Source of the DNA: Paenibacillus arenosi
Lineage (GTDB): Bacteria > Bacillota > Bacilli > Paenibacillales > Paenibacillaceae
Direction: 5' to 3'
Assembly: GCF_014841135.1 (NCBI RefSeq)
Contig: NZ_JACYTN010000026.1
Coordinates: 1 to 64,000, forward strand
DNA length: 64,000 bases
Within the stretch, counting starts at the first letter, position 1. Each line of letters begins with the position of its first letter. Shown here piece after piece: positions 37,312-46,379 of the stretch. The notes beneath the pieces were generated by a model. It saw only the letters and a list, made by a program, of their open reading frames with translations. It was not told where the DNA came from and did not search any database. A program made the position numbers and the translations under genes.

Positions 37312-37976
37312 GCCTTTCTCTGCATAGCCAGTGGATAACAATGCTATTTATGTTCGTTAGCGGCCTTACACTTGGTATCGCTTATGATGCTAGTCGAGTT
37401 GTTGCAGGACAGCTTCGCATCCCTCGATGGATACTACCCGTTATGGACATCCTATATTGGATAGCAGCCACTTGGTTTGTCTTTCATATGCTCATTAAGG
37501 GCAATCAGGGAGAATTTCGGTTCTACGTCATACTTGGACTGGCTGTGGGCGCGTGGACTTATGTCGTTTTGTTCAGCCGCGTGACGGTTGTTGTTGTAAA
37601 CTGGCTTGTCCAAGCGATAAAAGTAATCGTGCGAATGGTACAAAAGCTGCTATATATTACGGTCTTTCTCCCCTTGAAAGGGGTCGTGTTTTTCATATAT
37701 TATATATTCCGTATATTGGTAAAGACGGCTACTTTCCTCGGAAAAGTTGTGCTAAAATGTATTCAGCCCTTATGGTGGCTGCTGCAATGGTTGTTGCGCC
37801 CGCTTGTAGAGCCGGTATGGCGTCGCCTTGGCATGACTGAGCGACTGATTCGTCTTAAGCAATACGGGGGAAGAAGAGTAAGAGCTGCTTCACGATTGTG
37901 CAGACGAGCAACAACATGGTGTGCAAAATGCTGGAACCAATTGCGCAACTGGCCTAACCGGAACAACCAAGCTTGA
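37308..37976 (+). CDS. yabQ: Spore cortex protein YabQ
   Basis: A membrane protein of 222 aa with about four or five hydrophobic segments in its first 150 residues and a basic C-terminus (about 180-222). B. subtilis YabQ is needed for cortex formation. The N-terminus with FVSGLTLGIAYDASRV is the recognisable YabQ part. The start is GTG in a 4-nt overlap with yabP, so coupling to yabP is likely. Next is divIC, 14 nt downstream. Confidence 0.9.
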   Translation: MSLSLHSQWITMLFMFVSGLTLGIAYDASRVVAGQLRIPRWILPVMDILYWIAATWFVFHMLIKGNQGEFRFYVILGLAVGAWTYVVLFSRVTVVVVNWLVQAIKVIVRMVQKLLYITVFLPLKGVVFFIYYIFRILVKTATFLGKVVLKCIQPLWWLLQWLLRPLVEPVWRRLGMTERLIRLKQYGGRRVRAASRLCRRATTWCAKCWNQLRNWPNRNNQA

Positions 37977-37990
37977 AAGGGGGACAACCT

Positions 37991-38359
37991 ATGCGAGACT
38001 ACCGGAAAGATAATAAGAGCAGCCGTTCAACAGCACGAATGACATCAAACAGATCCAATACGGGGGCACCTTCTGGTGTGCATAAGACAGTGAAGCGTCG
38101 TCTTCAACTGTGGCTGTTGTTCATGGTCGTGTTCTTGGGTTGGGCGGGGTATACGTATGTCAGTCAAATTTTCCAATTAGAGGACATGCAGAAAGAGTAT
38201 GCCCAGAATGAGGTCGAGAAAAAGAAAGCCGAACAGATTCGCAATGATCTTCAGCATGAAGTGAATCGACTGGATGACCCTGAGTATTTACTTGATATCG
38301 CACGCAGCAAAGGTATGACTTTGCCAGATGAGCGACTTATCCGCACAGAGGAAGAATAG
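37991..38359 (+). CDS. divIC: Cell division protein DivIC (FtsB-like)
   Basis: A bitopic divisome protein of 122 aa: a basic cytoplasmic N-terminus (about 1-38), one membrane segment (about 39-59) and an external coiled coil (about 65-105) ending in DPEYLLDIARSKGMTLPDE, which is typical of DivIC/FtsB. ATG 37991 has AAAGGGGG 7 nt upstream; a TTG at 37973 is in frame but lies before that SD. It partners with FtsL and DivIB (not in this window). Confidence 0.93.
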   Translation: MRDYRKDNKSSRSTARMTSNRSNTGAPSGVHKTVKRRLQLWLLFMVVFLGWAGYTYVSQIFQLEDMQKEYAQNEVEKKKAEQIRNDLQHEVNRLDDPEYLLDIARSKGMTLPDERLIRTEEE

Positions 38360-38543
38360 GCTCATAATCGGGACATGCGTCAGTTGACCAAACTTGCGCC
38401 ATTACAGTATAATCACGACATAAGCTGTACTTTGCATATGATATACAGAGCTCTTTGTACATGAATGATTCGCAGTGAGCAAAGGTTCTGGTTATTCTGA
38501 GCAATGTGCCGTTTAACATTTTAAGGGAGGAACGTTTTATTCT

Positions 38544-39035
38544 ATGACAATTGAAGTGGGCACCAAGTTAGAAGGCAAAGTGACAGGCATTACGCATTTC
38601 GGAGCGTTCGTTGATCTGTCGGGAGGTGTCACGGGACTGGTTCACATCTCTGAGATTGCCGATAACTACGTCAAGGACGTCAATGACCATCTGAAGATCG
38701 ACGATGTCGTTATGGTCAAAGTTATTAACGTCGATAAGGACGGTAAGATCGGTTTGTCTATTAAGCAAGCGGTCGATAAACCTGCATCTGAACAGCAGCA
38801 ACGACCACCAAGAGGTCCACGTATGGATCGTCCAAGTGGCGGCGGCGGCAGAGAAGGCGGAGGAAGACCAGGAGGATTTGGGAATCGGGATCGGGGAGGA
38901 CGTAGACCGTCGTTTAACACCCCTTCTTTTGAGGATAAAATGTCACGTTTCCTTAAGGACAGCGAAGAGCGCATTTCATCGCTCAAGAAGAACACAGAAG
39001 GCAAACGCGGTGGCCGTGGCGCTCGCCGAGTGTAG
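38544..39035 (+). CDS. yabR: S1-domain RNA-binding protein YabR
   Basis: A 163-aa protein. Residues 1-75 are an S1 domain (LEGKVTGITHFGAFVDLSGG, GLVHISEIAD). The middle (about 83-122) is a disordered Gly/Arg-rich tract of RGG type, and the C-terminus is basic. It resembles general stress protein 13 and ribosome-associated S1 proteins; the precise target is unknown. AAGGGAGG is 13 nt upstream of the ATG. B. subtilis yabR also sits between divIC and spoIIE. A terminator follows. Confidence 0.92.
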   Translation: MTIEVGTKLEGKVTGITHFGAFVDLSGGVTGLVHISEIADNYVKDVNDHLKIDDVVMVKVINVDKDGKIGLSIKQAVDKPASEQQQRPPRGPRMDRPSGGGGREGGGRPGGFGNRDRGGRRPSFNTPSFEDKMSRFLKDSEERISSLKKNTEGKRGGRGARRV

Positions 39036-39074
39036 TCCGGTTTAAGTTTACCGCATTCCATATATAGCACACAG

Positions 39075-39107
39075 AACCGCTGAGAGTTTATGCTCTCAGC
39101 GGTTTTT
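39075..39107 (+). terminator. yabR terminator
   Basis: A perfect 12-bp stem (39075-39086 with 39093-39104), a 6-nt loop and Ts. Confidence 0.92.
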
Positions 39108-39455
39108 CTTTGCATAAATAACCTAAAATATGCGATGCGCCTCTTATTATGGGGCATTTTTTAGGGAAAAGCCCCGTCTGCGTGTAAAAGTAACGACAAC
39201 GATTGAAGTGACAAAGTGTCACAACACTTCTTTTGTCGTCCTGCTCACTCTTTGCGACAGCTTCTCCCTTGATAATTTGCAAGATCAGGGCGTTTTGCCG
39301 TTCATGGGTGTAGCGGATTGCGACAAATAGGCGATACTTCTATTGGTCTATGTGTATAGGGTGAGGGCTAAAACCCCTTGACGCATCTATAATCGACGGC
39401 TGCGCGCTAGTGGCTCAGTACGTGTCGGAAACTTTTTGGTATACAAGATCATGTT
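39108..39455. other. Intergenic upstream of spoIIE
   Basis: No gene is seen, and no tRNA genes, although tRNA genes precede spoIIE in B. subtilis. Several TGTCG or CGACA elements occur (around 39234, 39255 and 39319-39326), which resemble Spo0A boxes. A GGGGC/GCCCC hairpin lies at 39151-39175. Confidence 0.5.
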
Positions 39456-39488
39456 CTGACAAACGTTTCCTATTTGTCTATCTATAAT
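39456..39488 (+). promoter_or_regulatory. Probable Spo0A-activated promoter of spoIIE
   Basis: CTGACA (39456-39461) and an exact TATAAT (39483-39488) are 21 bp apart. The wide spacing is known for Spo0A-activated SigA promoters such as spoIIG and spoIIE. TTTGTC-like half sites flank the -35. Confidence 0.6.
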
Positions 39489-39526
39489 AAGAGACACAAA
39501 TTAAGAGATTAGGTGGTGCATCGAAC

Positions 39527-42028
39527 ATGAGCAAGACAAAAGTGATTCCTTTTCCAGTTAATAGATTGAATGAGGCATTCCAACAACATGCTACTACATT
39601 GGAGGCCGGGGCTAAGCGTTGGCGTTATGAGCGGTTTAAGCAATTGATCGGCACGCGCAAATGGACCATTATCATTCTATGTGTTGGATTTTTACTAGGA
39701 AGAGCGGTCATCTTAGAAGACTTGTTCCCGTTTGCTTCTGCCTTCTTTGCGGTTATGTATTTTACAAGGCCGGAAATGGCCATATGGAGCGGAACAGCTG
39801 TATTGGCGGGCAGTTTGTTTGCCTCAGAGCCGACGACTGTCATGATTGCTATGCAGCTTCTCGTTATCGTTCTTTTACAGCGTGGTTTAAAGGCCTATGA
39901 GAAATCAGAGTTAAACTATGCACCATTTATGGTGTTCGGTGCTAATTTACTCGTTCACTTATTTATGACGTTTGTTGTGGATCGTTTCACTTGGTACGGT
40001 TTCGCGATGGACGTTACTGATGCGATGCTCGGTTTTATGCTGACACTTGTATTTGTTCAGGCGCTGCCAGTCCTCACGCTATCTAAGCGTAACTACACAC
40101 TTCGTATTGACGAAGTTGTCTGCCTCATGATTTTACTCGCCTCATTAATGACAGGAGCAGTAGGATGGATCATACAAGGACTCCAAGTTGATCATGTATT
40201 ATCCCGTTATCTTGTCATGCTCTTCGCCTTCGTTGGCGGTGCTCCGCTTGGCGCATCAGTCGGGGTTGTGCTGGGGCTCATCTTGAGCTTGGCTGCACCA
40301 GGTTCGATGATGCAAATGAGTCTATTGGCATTTGCCGGCTTGTTAGCTGGATTAATGAGAGAAGGCCGGCGCTGGGCAGTCGCGTTCGGCATGCTATTGG
40401 GAACTGCCATCTTATCCGTTTACTTGGGCCCTTCAACAGGGGCACTTACTTCAACTTGGGAAACGATCGCAGCAGCGACTTTATTTCTACTTACCCCGCG
40501 CGGATTAACTTTAACCTTAGCCAAATATATACCGGGGACACAGGAACATCTCAAGTCCCAACATGAATATGCAAAAAGAGTACGAGATATGACAGCTGAA
40601 CGTGTGATGCAGTTCTCTGAGTTATTCAAGCAGCTATCGAAAAGCTTTAATCAGCTCACAGGATATGGAGAGATGCGCCGTAAAGAGGAGGAATACAATT
40701 CGTTCATTGCGGCTGCATGCGATAAGACATGCAGTGGCTGCCCGCGTCAAAATGCTTGCTGGAGCAGTAAGTATTTACAAACGGTCACATGGATGAATGA
40801 AATGCTGCATGCCGTGGAGGAAGAGCCTGATTTCCGTGAACGGCAAATCCCAAAACGATGGAAAGATGCCTGCCCTAAAGCAGGACAAGTGCTGCATGTC
40901 ATGAAGGATCAAGTGGAACGCTATCGTTCAGATCAAGTATGGCGCAAGCAAATTCAAGATAGCCGTACGTTCGTATCTGAGCAGTTGGCCGGAGTATCCA
41001 AAGTGATGGATGATCTTGCTCAAGAGATTCAGCGGGAAGGGCGAGAAATGTTTATGCAGGAGGAACAGATCCGGCATGCGATGGAGGAGTTGGGTCTGTC
41101 TGTTCATCACGTAGATATTTTATCGCTTGATAGAGGTCATGTGGAAATAGAAATGGTTCATTCATTTACGGAAGGTTACGATGAGTGCCGTAAATTAATT
41201 GCGCCTTTATTGTCGGATATTTTGGGAGAACAAATATCAGTTCGAGATGAACGATCAACGGCTGTGGAAGGAGAAGGACTTGTTACATTTGTATCTGCAA
41301 AATCATTTGAAGTAGCAGTAGGTGTAGCTGCAGCAGCTAAAGGAGGGGGAATTTTATCCGGTGACAGCCATCATGCTGTGGAGCTTGGTGGGGGAAAATA
41401 TGCGGTTGCATTGAGTGATGGAATGGGGAATGGGGAGCGAGCTCAATTAGAGAGTAGTACAGCGCTAACTGTGTTATCTCAGCTGCTGCAGTCCGGCATG
41501 GATGAGAAGTTAGCTATTCAATCCGTGAATTCGATCCTCATGGTTCGTTCACCTGAGGAGGTATATGCGACGGTCGATCTTGCCGTCATCGATCTCTATT
41601 CTGCACAAACTACGTTGATGAAAAGTGGGTCTATCCCGAGCTTTGTGAAGAGTGGAGGAGATGTTCATGCGGTAGCCATCGGCAATTTACCACTTGGTAT
41701 TTTACAAGATATAGATGTAGAAGCAATGCATATGACACTGAAGCCAGGAGATCTACTTATTATGATGTCCGATGGTGTTTATGATGCCCCAGGTCCAGCG
41801 CTGAACAAAGATATTTGGCTGAAGCGGCTTATTGCGGAGATGGAGACGGACGAACCGCAGGAAATTGCAGACGTGCTACTCGATACGGTTGTTCGCTATT
41901 CCCAAGGCGATATTGTTGATGACATGACGGTTGTTGTTGCGCGTCTAGATCGTCATATACCACAATGGGCAACCTTATATTGGTCAGGAGGGGAGAAGCA
42001 GTTCGAGCGTCCTCTTACAGTAAGCTAG
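39527..42028 (+). CDS. spoIIE: Stage II sporulation protein E (PP2C phosphatase)
   Basis: An 833-aa membrane phosphatase that dephosphorylates SpoIIAA and so activates SigF in the forespore; it also acts at the polar septum with FtsZ. About ten membrane segments fill residues 45-325, a central region with a Cys cluster (CSGCPRQNACW) follows, and the C-terminal PP2C domain (about 590-815) shows VALSDGMGNGERA, LLIMMSDGVYDAPG and DDMTVVVARL with the metal-binding aspartates. The SD is AGGTGGTG. Confidence 0.97.
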   Translation: MSKTKVIPFPVNRLNEAFQQHATTLEAGAKRWRYERFKQLIGTRKWTIIILCVGFLLGRAVILEDLFPFASAFFAVMYFTRPEMAIWSGTAVLAGSLFASEPTTVMIAMQLLVIVLLQRGLKAYEKSELNYAPFMVFGANLLVHLFMTFVVDRFTWYGFAMDVTDAMLGFMLTLVFVQALPVLTLSKRNYTLRIDEVVCLMILLASLMTGAVGWIIQGLQVDHVLSRYLVMLFAFVGGAPLGASVGVVLGLILSLAAPGSMMQMSLLAFAGLLAGLMREGRRWAVAFGMLLGTAILSVYLGPSTGALTSTWETIAAATLFLLTPRGLTLTLAKYIPGTQEHLKSQHEYAKRVRDMTAERVMQFSELFKQLSKSFNQLTGYGEMRRKEEEYNSFIAAACDKTCSGCPRQNACWSSKYLQTVTWMNEMLHAVEEEPDFRERQIPKRWKDACPKAGQVLHVMKDQVERYRSDQVWRKQIQDSRTFVSEQLAGVSKVMDDLAQEIQREGREMFMQEEQIRHAMEELGLSVHHVDILSLDRGHVEIEMVHSFTEGYDECRKLIAPLLSDILGEQISVRDERSTAVEGEGLVTFVSAKSFEVAVGVAAAAKGGGILSGDSHHAVELGGGKYAVALSDGMGNGERAQLESSTALTVLSQLLQSGMDEKLAIQSVNSILMVRSPEEVYATVDLAVIDLYSAQTTLMKSGSIPSFVKSGGDVHAVAIGNLPLGILQDIDVEAMHMTLKPGDLLIMMSDGVYDAPGPALNKDIWLKRLIAEMETDEPQEIADVLLDTVVRYSQGDIVDDMTVVVARLDRHIPQWATLYWSGGEKQFERPLTVS

Positions 42029-42122
42029 ATAACAGGAGGTGATATAAGATTAAAGCTCTCTCTATTCGGCAACACTAGTAGCGAAATAGAAGCTAGTAAC
42101 TATCGATAGGAGGGCAATACCT

Positions 42123-42896
42123 ATGTTAAAACAAATACTACTTATTACGGATGGGTGCTCAAATGTTGGTATTCAGCCAGCAGTGGCAGCGGCACAGGCA
42201 CGTGAGGCTGGTATTGTGGTAAATGTAGTGGGAATTGTAGACGATGGTACCATTGGCGAATATGGAGCGGCTGAAATAGAAGAGATTGCTAGAATGGGGG
42301 GCGGTGTTAGTCGAGTTGTGAATCAAAGGAATTTGTCCTATACGATTCAGCAGATGACTCGTAAGACGGTTGTCCAGACGATTCATCAAGTCGTTAATCA
42401 TGAACTGAAGCATATTCTAGGAAGGCAGGAAGGAGGAACGTCTGTGGAAGCACTGCCACCTTCGCAGCGAGCCGAGGTGGTTCGTGTTATGGATGAAATG
42501 AGCGAACAATCCTCCTTGAGAGTTGCTTTGCTTATTGATGCAAGTGCAAGTATGAAGCCCAAGCTTCCGTCTGTGGAAGAGGCGATACGTGATTTGATGC
42601 TTAGTTTACAGGCACGGCAGGGGAAAAGTGAGATTGCTGTGTTTCACTTTCCGGGTAATCACAGTGATGAGCCGGCTAAGTTGGATGTGGAGTGGGCGAG
42701 TGATTTAAGTAAAATGAAGCGACTGCTGCATCGAATCCCGATGCGAGGAACGACACCTACAGGGCCTGCCCTCTTGCATGTGCTGGACTATTGCCAATAT
42801 GATAGTAGTTATAATCATAGTGAACAATATGGCGACATACCTGCTCGCCAACATGAATATGGATCGGACGGGGTATGGAGTGACTACGTCTTATAA
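42123..42896 (+). CDS. yabS: VWA-like protein YabS
   Basis: A 257-aa protein built of two von Willebrand A-like halves. The first (about 1-90) starts with LLITDGCSNVG; the second (about 135-230) has the MIDAS-type LLIDASASMKPKLPSVEEAI and a TPTGPALLHVL segment. It equals B. subtilis YabS, which sits with the kinase YabT. TAGGAGGG precedes the ATG. An orphan, perfect SD lies about 85 nt further upstream. Function unknown; a role in sporulation is suggested by its place after spoIIE. Confidence 0.88.
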   Translation: MLKQILLITDGCSNVGIQPAVAAAQAREAGIVVNVVGIVDDGTIGEYGAAEIEEIARMGGGVSRVVNQRNLSYTIQQMTRKTVVQTIHQVVNHELKHILGRQEGGTSVEALPPSQRAEVVRVMDEMSEQSSLRVALLIDASASMKPKLPSVEEAIRDLMLSLQARQGKSEIAVFHFPGNHSDEPAKLDVEWASDLSKMKRLLHRIPMRGTTPTGPALLHVLDYCQYDSSYNHSEQYGDIPARQHEYGSDGVWSDYVL

Positions 42897-43923
42897 TCGG
42901 AACAATAGAAGTTTTCAAATGAAGCAGCTACGTAACGAAAAGCTTAGCACAGGTGCTGTCATTACAGGATTATGGAATAAACGAAGCTATCGCATTGAGC
43001 GATGCCTTGGACAAGGCTCTAATGGAGTCGTTTATCTTGTCGCGGCGTTAGCTGAGGATGAGAGCGTTAGGACGGGGAGTACTCGTTATGCGTTGAAGTT
43101 AGGGGCTGATACGATCGAGTTTCAGTCGGAGATCAATGCTATACGTGCTTTGGAGCTTGGACTGAATCAGGGGTTGAATCATCATCGAGGCAGCCCCCTT
43201 TCTCCTTATTTCATTGAAGCAGATGACTGGGAAGCGGGAGTCGGTAAACGCCCTTTCTATGTGATGCGTTACATATCAGGGCAATCTGTGCAGTCGTTTG
43301 TAAGCAGTAGAGGCTCTGACTGGTTTGGGCCATTGTGTGGCCAAGTGCTGGAGCGGCTTGCAACGCTGCATGAGCAAGGCTTTATTTTTGGTGATCTGAA
43401 GTTGGAGCATATTAAGGTCAAGCCAAATGGTGACGTAGATCTGATCGATTACGGCGGGCTTACTCAGCTGGGGAAAAGTGTTAAGCAATTTACGGAATGG
43501 TATGATCGTGGATTCTGGAATGCCGGCTCTAGGGCGGCTGATGTCGGCTACGATCTGTTTTCGTTTGCCGTAATGACGATCCATTTATGCCAGGACAGCG
43601 CATTTAAGCGAGTCATGAAGGGCTCACTTCCGCAGACCCGTCAGATGGATGAGCTGCTTCATATCATTGACTCCAATGCTGTGCTCATCCCTTATCGAGA
43701 ATGGTACTATAAGGCGTTGTCAGGTAAATTCAGTGATTCAAGAAGGGCTTTTCAAGAATGGCAGCGAATAACAAGGCAAGTAGGGCGAACTATACCGCGT
43801 AGACCTATACCCACTCCAAGTTGGTTGAAATGGTCATTTGGTGTCTCTATTCTTTTATTGTTAATTAGTATCGGATATTGGGCTTGGCATGAGCGTTGGA
43901 TACAAGATTTGCTGATGTCATGA
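42880..43923 (+). CDS. yabT: Ser/Thr protein kinase YabT-like
   Basis: A Hanks-type kinase of about 347 aa with a C-terminal membrane segment (about 320-340). The glycine loop GQGSNGVVYLV (about 44-54), the lysine in RYALKLG, the catalytic loop GDLKLEHI and DYG in place of DFG are visible. B. subtilis YabT is a sporulation kinase activated by DNA that phosphorylates RecA and other proteins. The start is uncertain: GTG 42880 has GGACGGGG about 6 nt upstream and overlaps yabS by 17 nt; ATG 42919 lacks a clear SD. Confidence 0.85.
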   Translation: MTTSYNRNNRSFQMKQLRNEKLSTGAVITGLWNKRSYRIERCLGQGSNGVVYLVAALAEDESVRTGSTRYALKLGADTIEFQSEINAIRALELGLNQGLNHHRGSPLSPYFIEADDWEAGVGKRPFYVMRYISGQSVQSFVSSRGSDWFGPLCGQVLERLATLHEQGFIFGDLKLEHIKVKPNGDVDLIDYGGLTQLGKSVKQFTEWYDRGFWNAGSRAADVGYDLFSFAVMTIHLCQDSAFKRVMKGSLPQTRQMDELLHIIDSNAVLIPYREWYYKALSGKFSDSRRAFQEWQRITRQVGRTIPRRPIPTPSWLKWSFGVSILLLLISIGYWAWHERWIQDLLMS

Positions 43924-43994
43924 TTATGTAATTAAAATTTATGAGCGGATGAATAAACCATAATAGTATTGGTTAATAGGCTGGAGGACCAACA

Positions 43995-45575
43995 ATGACA
44001 GCAAGCAAGGCAGATCATACAGAGGGATGGGCGCATTGGCTTGAGGAACGGGCACAGTTGCTACAACAGCACTGCTCATGGAAACAAGGAGACAGTGTAG
44101 TGCTGGCTGTATCTGGAGGTCCAGATTCCATGTTGATGATGCATATGTTTGCTGCCCTACGTCAACATGTAGATGTTGCCCCTAGGCAGGTCATTGTTGC
44201 ACATGTCCATCATGGGTTTCGAGGAGAAGAATCGGACGTAGAGGCCGAGCTTGTCCGTAGAGAGGCACAATTAATTGGACTCCCCTGTGAGATCGCAAGG
44301 GTAGATGCACCTTCTTATGCAACAGAACAAAAGATGAATGCCCAGGCAGCAGCAAGAGAGCTGCGTTATACATATTTGCGTCAAATCGCAGGAAAATATG
44401 GAGCTTCCTACATAGCATTAGCCCACCATGCTGACGATCAAGCAGAAACCGTTCTGATGCGTATGTTACGCGGGGCAGGGACTGGCGGCTTGGCAGGTAT
44501 GTCTTGGAGACGGGCAGATGACACACAAAGTAGTAGCGTCTCTCTTGAGGCAGCACCTTTATTCCATTACATAAGACCGTTGCTGGATATGCGAAAAAAG
44601 GACATTGTCGACATATGTGCACAAGAGCAAATTCAATATGCTGAGGATAGCAGCAATGAGAAAAGAACGTATTTGCGCAATCGTTTAAGATTGGATATTA
44701 TGCCATTGCTTGAACAGGAGAACCCTCAGGCTGTACACTCCATTTGTCGGATTGCAGATACGCTCCGAGCCGATCATGACTGGATGGAGCAGGAAGCAAA
44801 CGCGTGGTATAGCAGCTATGTTGAGAAGTGGGATGTAGAGACAGGTGTACATATTTCCAGTGTCAGGAATCATGTTTCGAGGGTCGAGGTATATCGAACG
44901 CTCTATGAAGCGGGATGTATCGTGGCACGAGAGGACTTTTTGAAGCTACATGTCGCTTTACAACGTAGATTGATTAAACTAATATTAAATTATCTTTATA
45001 AAGTAGCGGATCCGATTGATTATGACACCATTGAGCGCGTTCGACTAGCAACGCTACGTGACGTACCTTCCACTTGGAAGACGGATATAGGCCAAGGCAT
45101 GGAATGCCGACGTGAATATGGCCAACTGCTCTGGCTACGACCATTTCCCCGCATGGAACAGTTGAATGAGGAACAGACCATAACTTTGCAGCGTCCTAAT
45201 GAGGCAGGTTGTGTGGTTATTCCGTTCCACGCCTCAACGCTTCATTGGCGTATTACATCGCGGAAATCAAGCAGCTCGACAGCAGTTGGGACATATGATG
45301 CAGCATTCGATGCAGATGCATTGGAATGGCCAATCCGCATACGCACAAGGCAGTCTGGTGACCGGATGAGGATTCAAGGACTAAATGGAAGCAAAAAGGT
45401 GCAAGATATGTTCGTCGATGCTAAAGTTCCTGCGTCACTACGAGAGGTTTATCCAATCGTAACAGATCGTAACGGAACGGTACTTTGGGTGCCGGGCATA
45501 CGTCGCTCTGATCAGGCACTCGTGCAGGTTCATACCGACACAATGCTTTATTTGTCTTTGGAGACTAACATCTAG
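43995..45575 (+). CDS. tilS: tRNA(Ile)-lysidine synthase
   Basis: Adds lysine to C34 of the CAU-anticodon isoleucine tRNA so that it reads AUA; essential, 526 aa. The PP-loop is VLAVSGGPDSMLMM (about residues 36-49), and ALAHHADDQAETVLMRMLRG is the second signature. The C-terminal domains (to residue 526) contain RTRQSGDRMRIQGLNGSKKVQ. GGAGG precedes the ATG. It is followed by hprT and ftsH, the classic order. Confidence 0.96.
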   Translation: MTASKADHTEGWAHWLEERAQLLQQHCSWKQGDSVVLAVSGGPDSMLMMHMFAALRQHVDVAPRQVIVAHVHHGFRGEESDVEAELVRREAQLIGLPCEIARVDAPSYATEQKMNAQAAARELRYTYLRQIAGKYGASYIALAHHADDQAETVLMRMLRGAGTGGLAGMSWRRADDTQSSSVSLEAAPLFHYIRPLLDMRKKDIVDICAQEQIQYAEDSSNEKRTYLRNRLRLDIMPLLEQENPQAVHSICRIADTLRADHDWMEQEANAWYSSYVEKWDVETGVHISSVRNHVSRVEVYRTLYEAGCIVAREDFLKLHVALQRRLIKLILNYLYKVADPIDYDTIERVRLATLRDVPSTWKTDIGQGMECRREYGQLLWLRPFPRMEQLNEEQTITLQRPNEAGCVVIPFHASTLHWRITSRKSSSSTAVGTYDAAFDADALEWPIRIRTRQSGDRMRIQGLNGSKKVQDMFVDAKVPASLREVYPIVTDRNGTVLWVPGIRRSDQALVQVHTDTMLYLSLETNI

Positions 45576-45743
45576 GTAATGTGCATGGCGGATTCCCGTT
45601 ATCTTGTATGCAGCGCGGCAGATGCCTGCTTGCTGGTTATATGGGTCTATTTCTAATTTTTGTATCGTCTATTGATGTGAATGGCGTATCAAGGTGGAAT
45701 GGACTACATAAGTATTAGTATTCACTCTAGGAGGGGCCCATCA

Positions 45744-46283
45744 TTGCATAACGACATTGAGAAAGTAGTAATAAGTGAAGAAGAGATTCAGGCGAGAGTA
45801 AACGAGTTGGGCGAACAGCTAACTCGCGATTATGCTGGCAAGAAGCCGCTTGTCATTTGTGTACTAAAAGGCGCATTTATATTTATGGCTGATTTGGTTA
45901 AGCGCATTGAAGTACCAATGGAAATGGACTTTATGGCTGTTTCCAGCTACGGTGCATCTACAGAGTCTTCTGGAGTCGTTCGTATTTTGAAGGACTTGGA
46001 TGTTTCTGTTGAAGGTCGAGATGTACTCATTGTAGAGGATATTATTGATACAGGGCTTACATTGAGCTACTTGATCAACATTCTAGAGGGACGCAAGGCA
46101 GCTACTATCAAAGTAGTAACCTTGTTCGATAAGCCTGCAAGACGCTCTGCAAATATGGAAGCTGATTACAAAGGATTTGTACTTCCGGATGAGTTCATCG
46201 TTGGCTATGGTCTTGATTATGCCGAAGAATATCGTAATCTCCCTTACATCGGTGTTCTAAAGCCACACATTTACAGTAAATAA
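45744..46283 (+). CDS. hprT: Hypoxanthine-guanine phosphoribosyltransferase
   Basis: Salvages hypoxanthine and guanine using PRPP, 179 aa. The PRPP motif [17 protein letters not shown] and the tail [20 protein letters not shown] are diagnostic. TTG 45744 has AGGAGGGG 7 nt upstream and gives the family N-terminus [14 protein letters not shown]; an ATG at 45681 in the same frame lacks an SD. In B. subtilis, HprT also interacts with TilS and FtsH, the neighbours here. Confidence 0.95.
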   Translation: MHNDIEKVVISEEEIQARVNELGEQLTRDYAGKKPLVICVLKGAFIFMADLVKRIEVPMEMDFMAVSSYGASTESSGVVRILKDLDVSVEGRDVLIVEDIIDTGLTLSYLINILEGRKAATIKVVTLFDKPARRSANMEADYKGFVLPDEFIVGYGLDYAEEYRNLPYIGVLKPHIYSK

Positions 46284-46320
46284 TCAGCAGCATGTCGCAC
46301 CTATTTGCTGTTGCGTCGAG

Positions 46321-46350
46321 TTGTGATGGCGAGACATGCTATGATACAAT
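46321..46350 (+). promoter_or_regulatory. Possible SigA promoter of ftsH
   Basis: TTGTGA (46321-46326), an 18-bp spacer and TACAAT (46345-46350), 30 nt before ftsH. Confidence 0.5.
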
Positions 46351-46379
46351 AATTTCGTGTCTTTGAGAGGAGGTAGGGG

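Noticed and set aside
39108-39526. tRNA genes before spoIIE
   Set aside because: Looked for because B. subtilis has them there; no cloverleaf or CCA-ended sequence with a T-loop GTTC/GAAC pair is visible.
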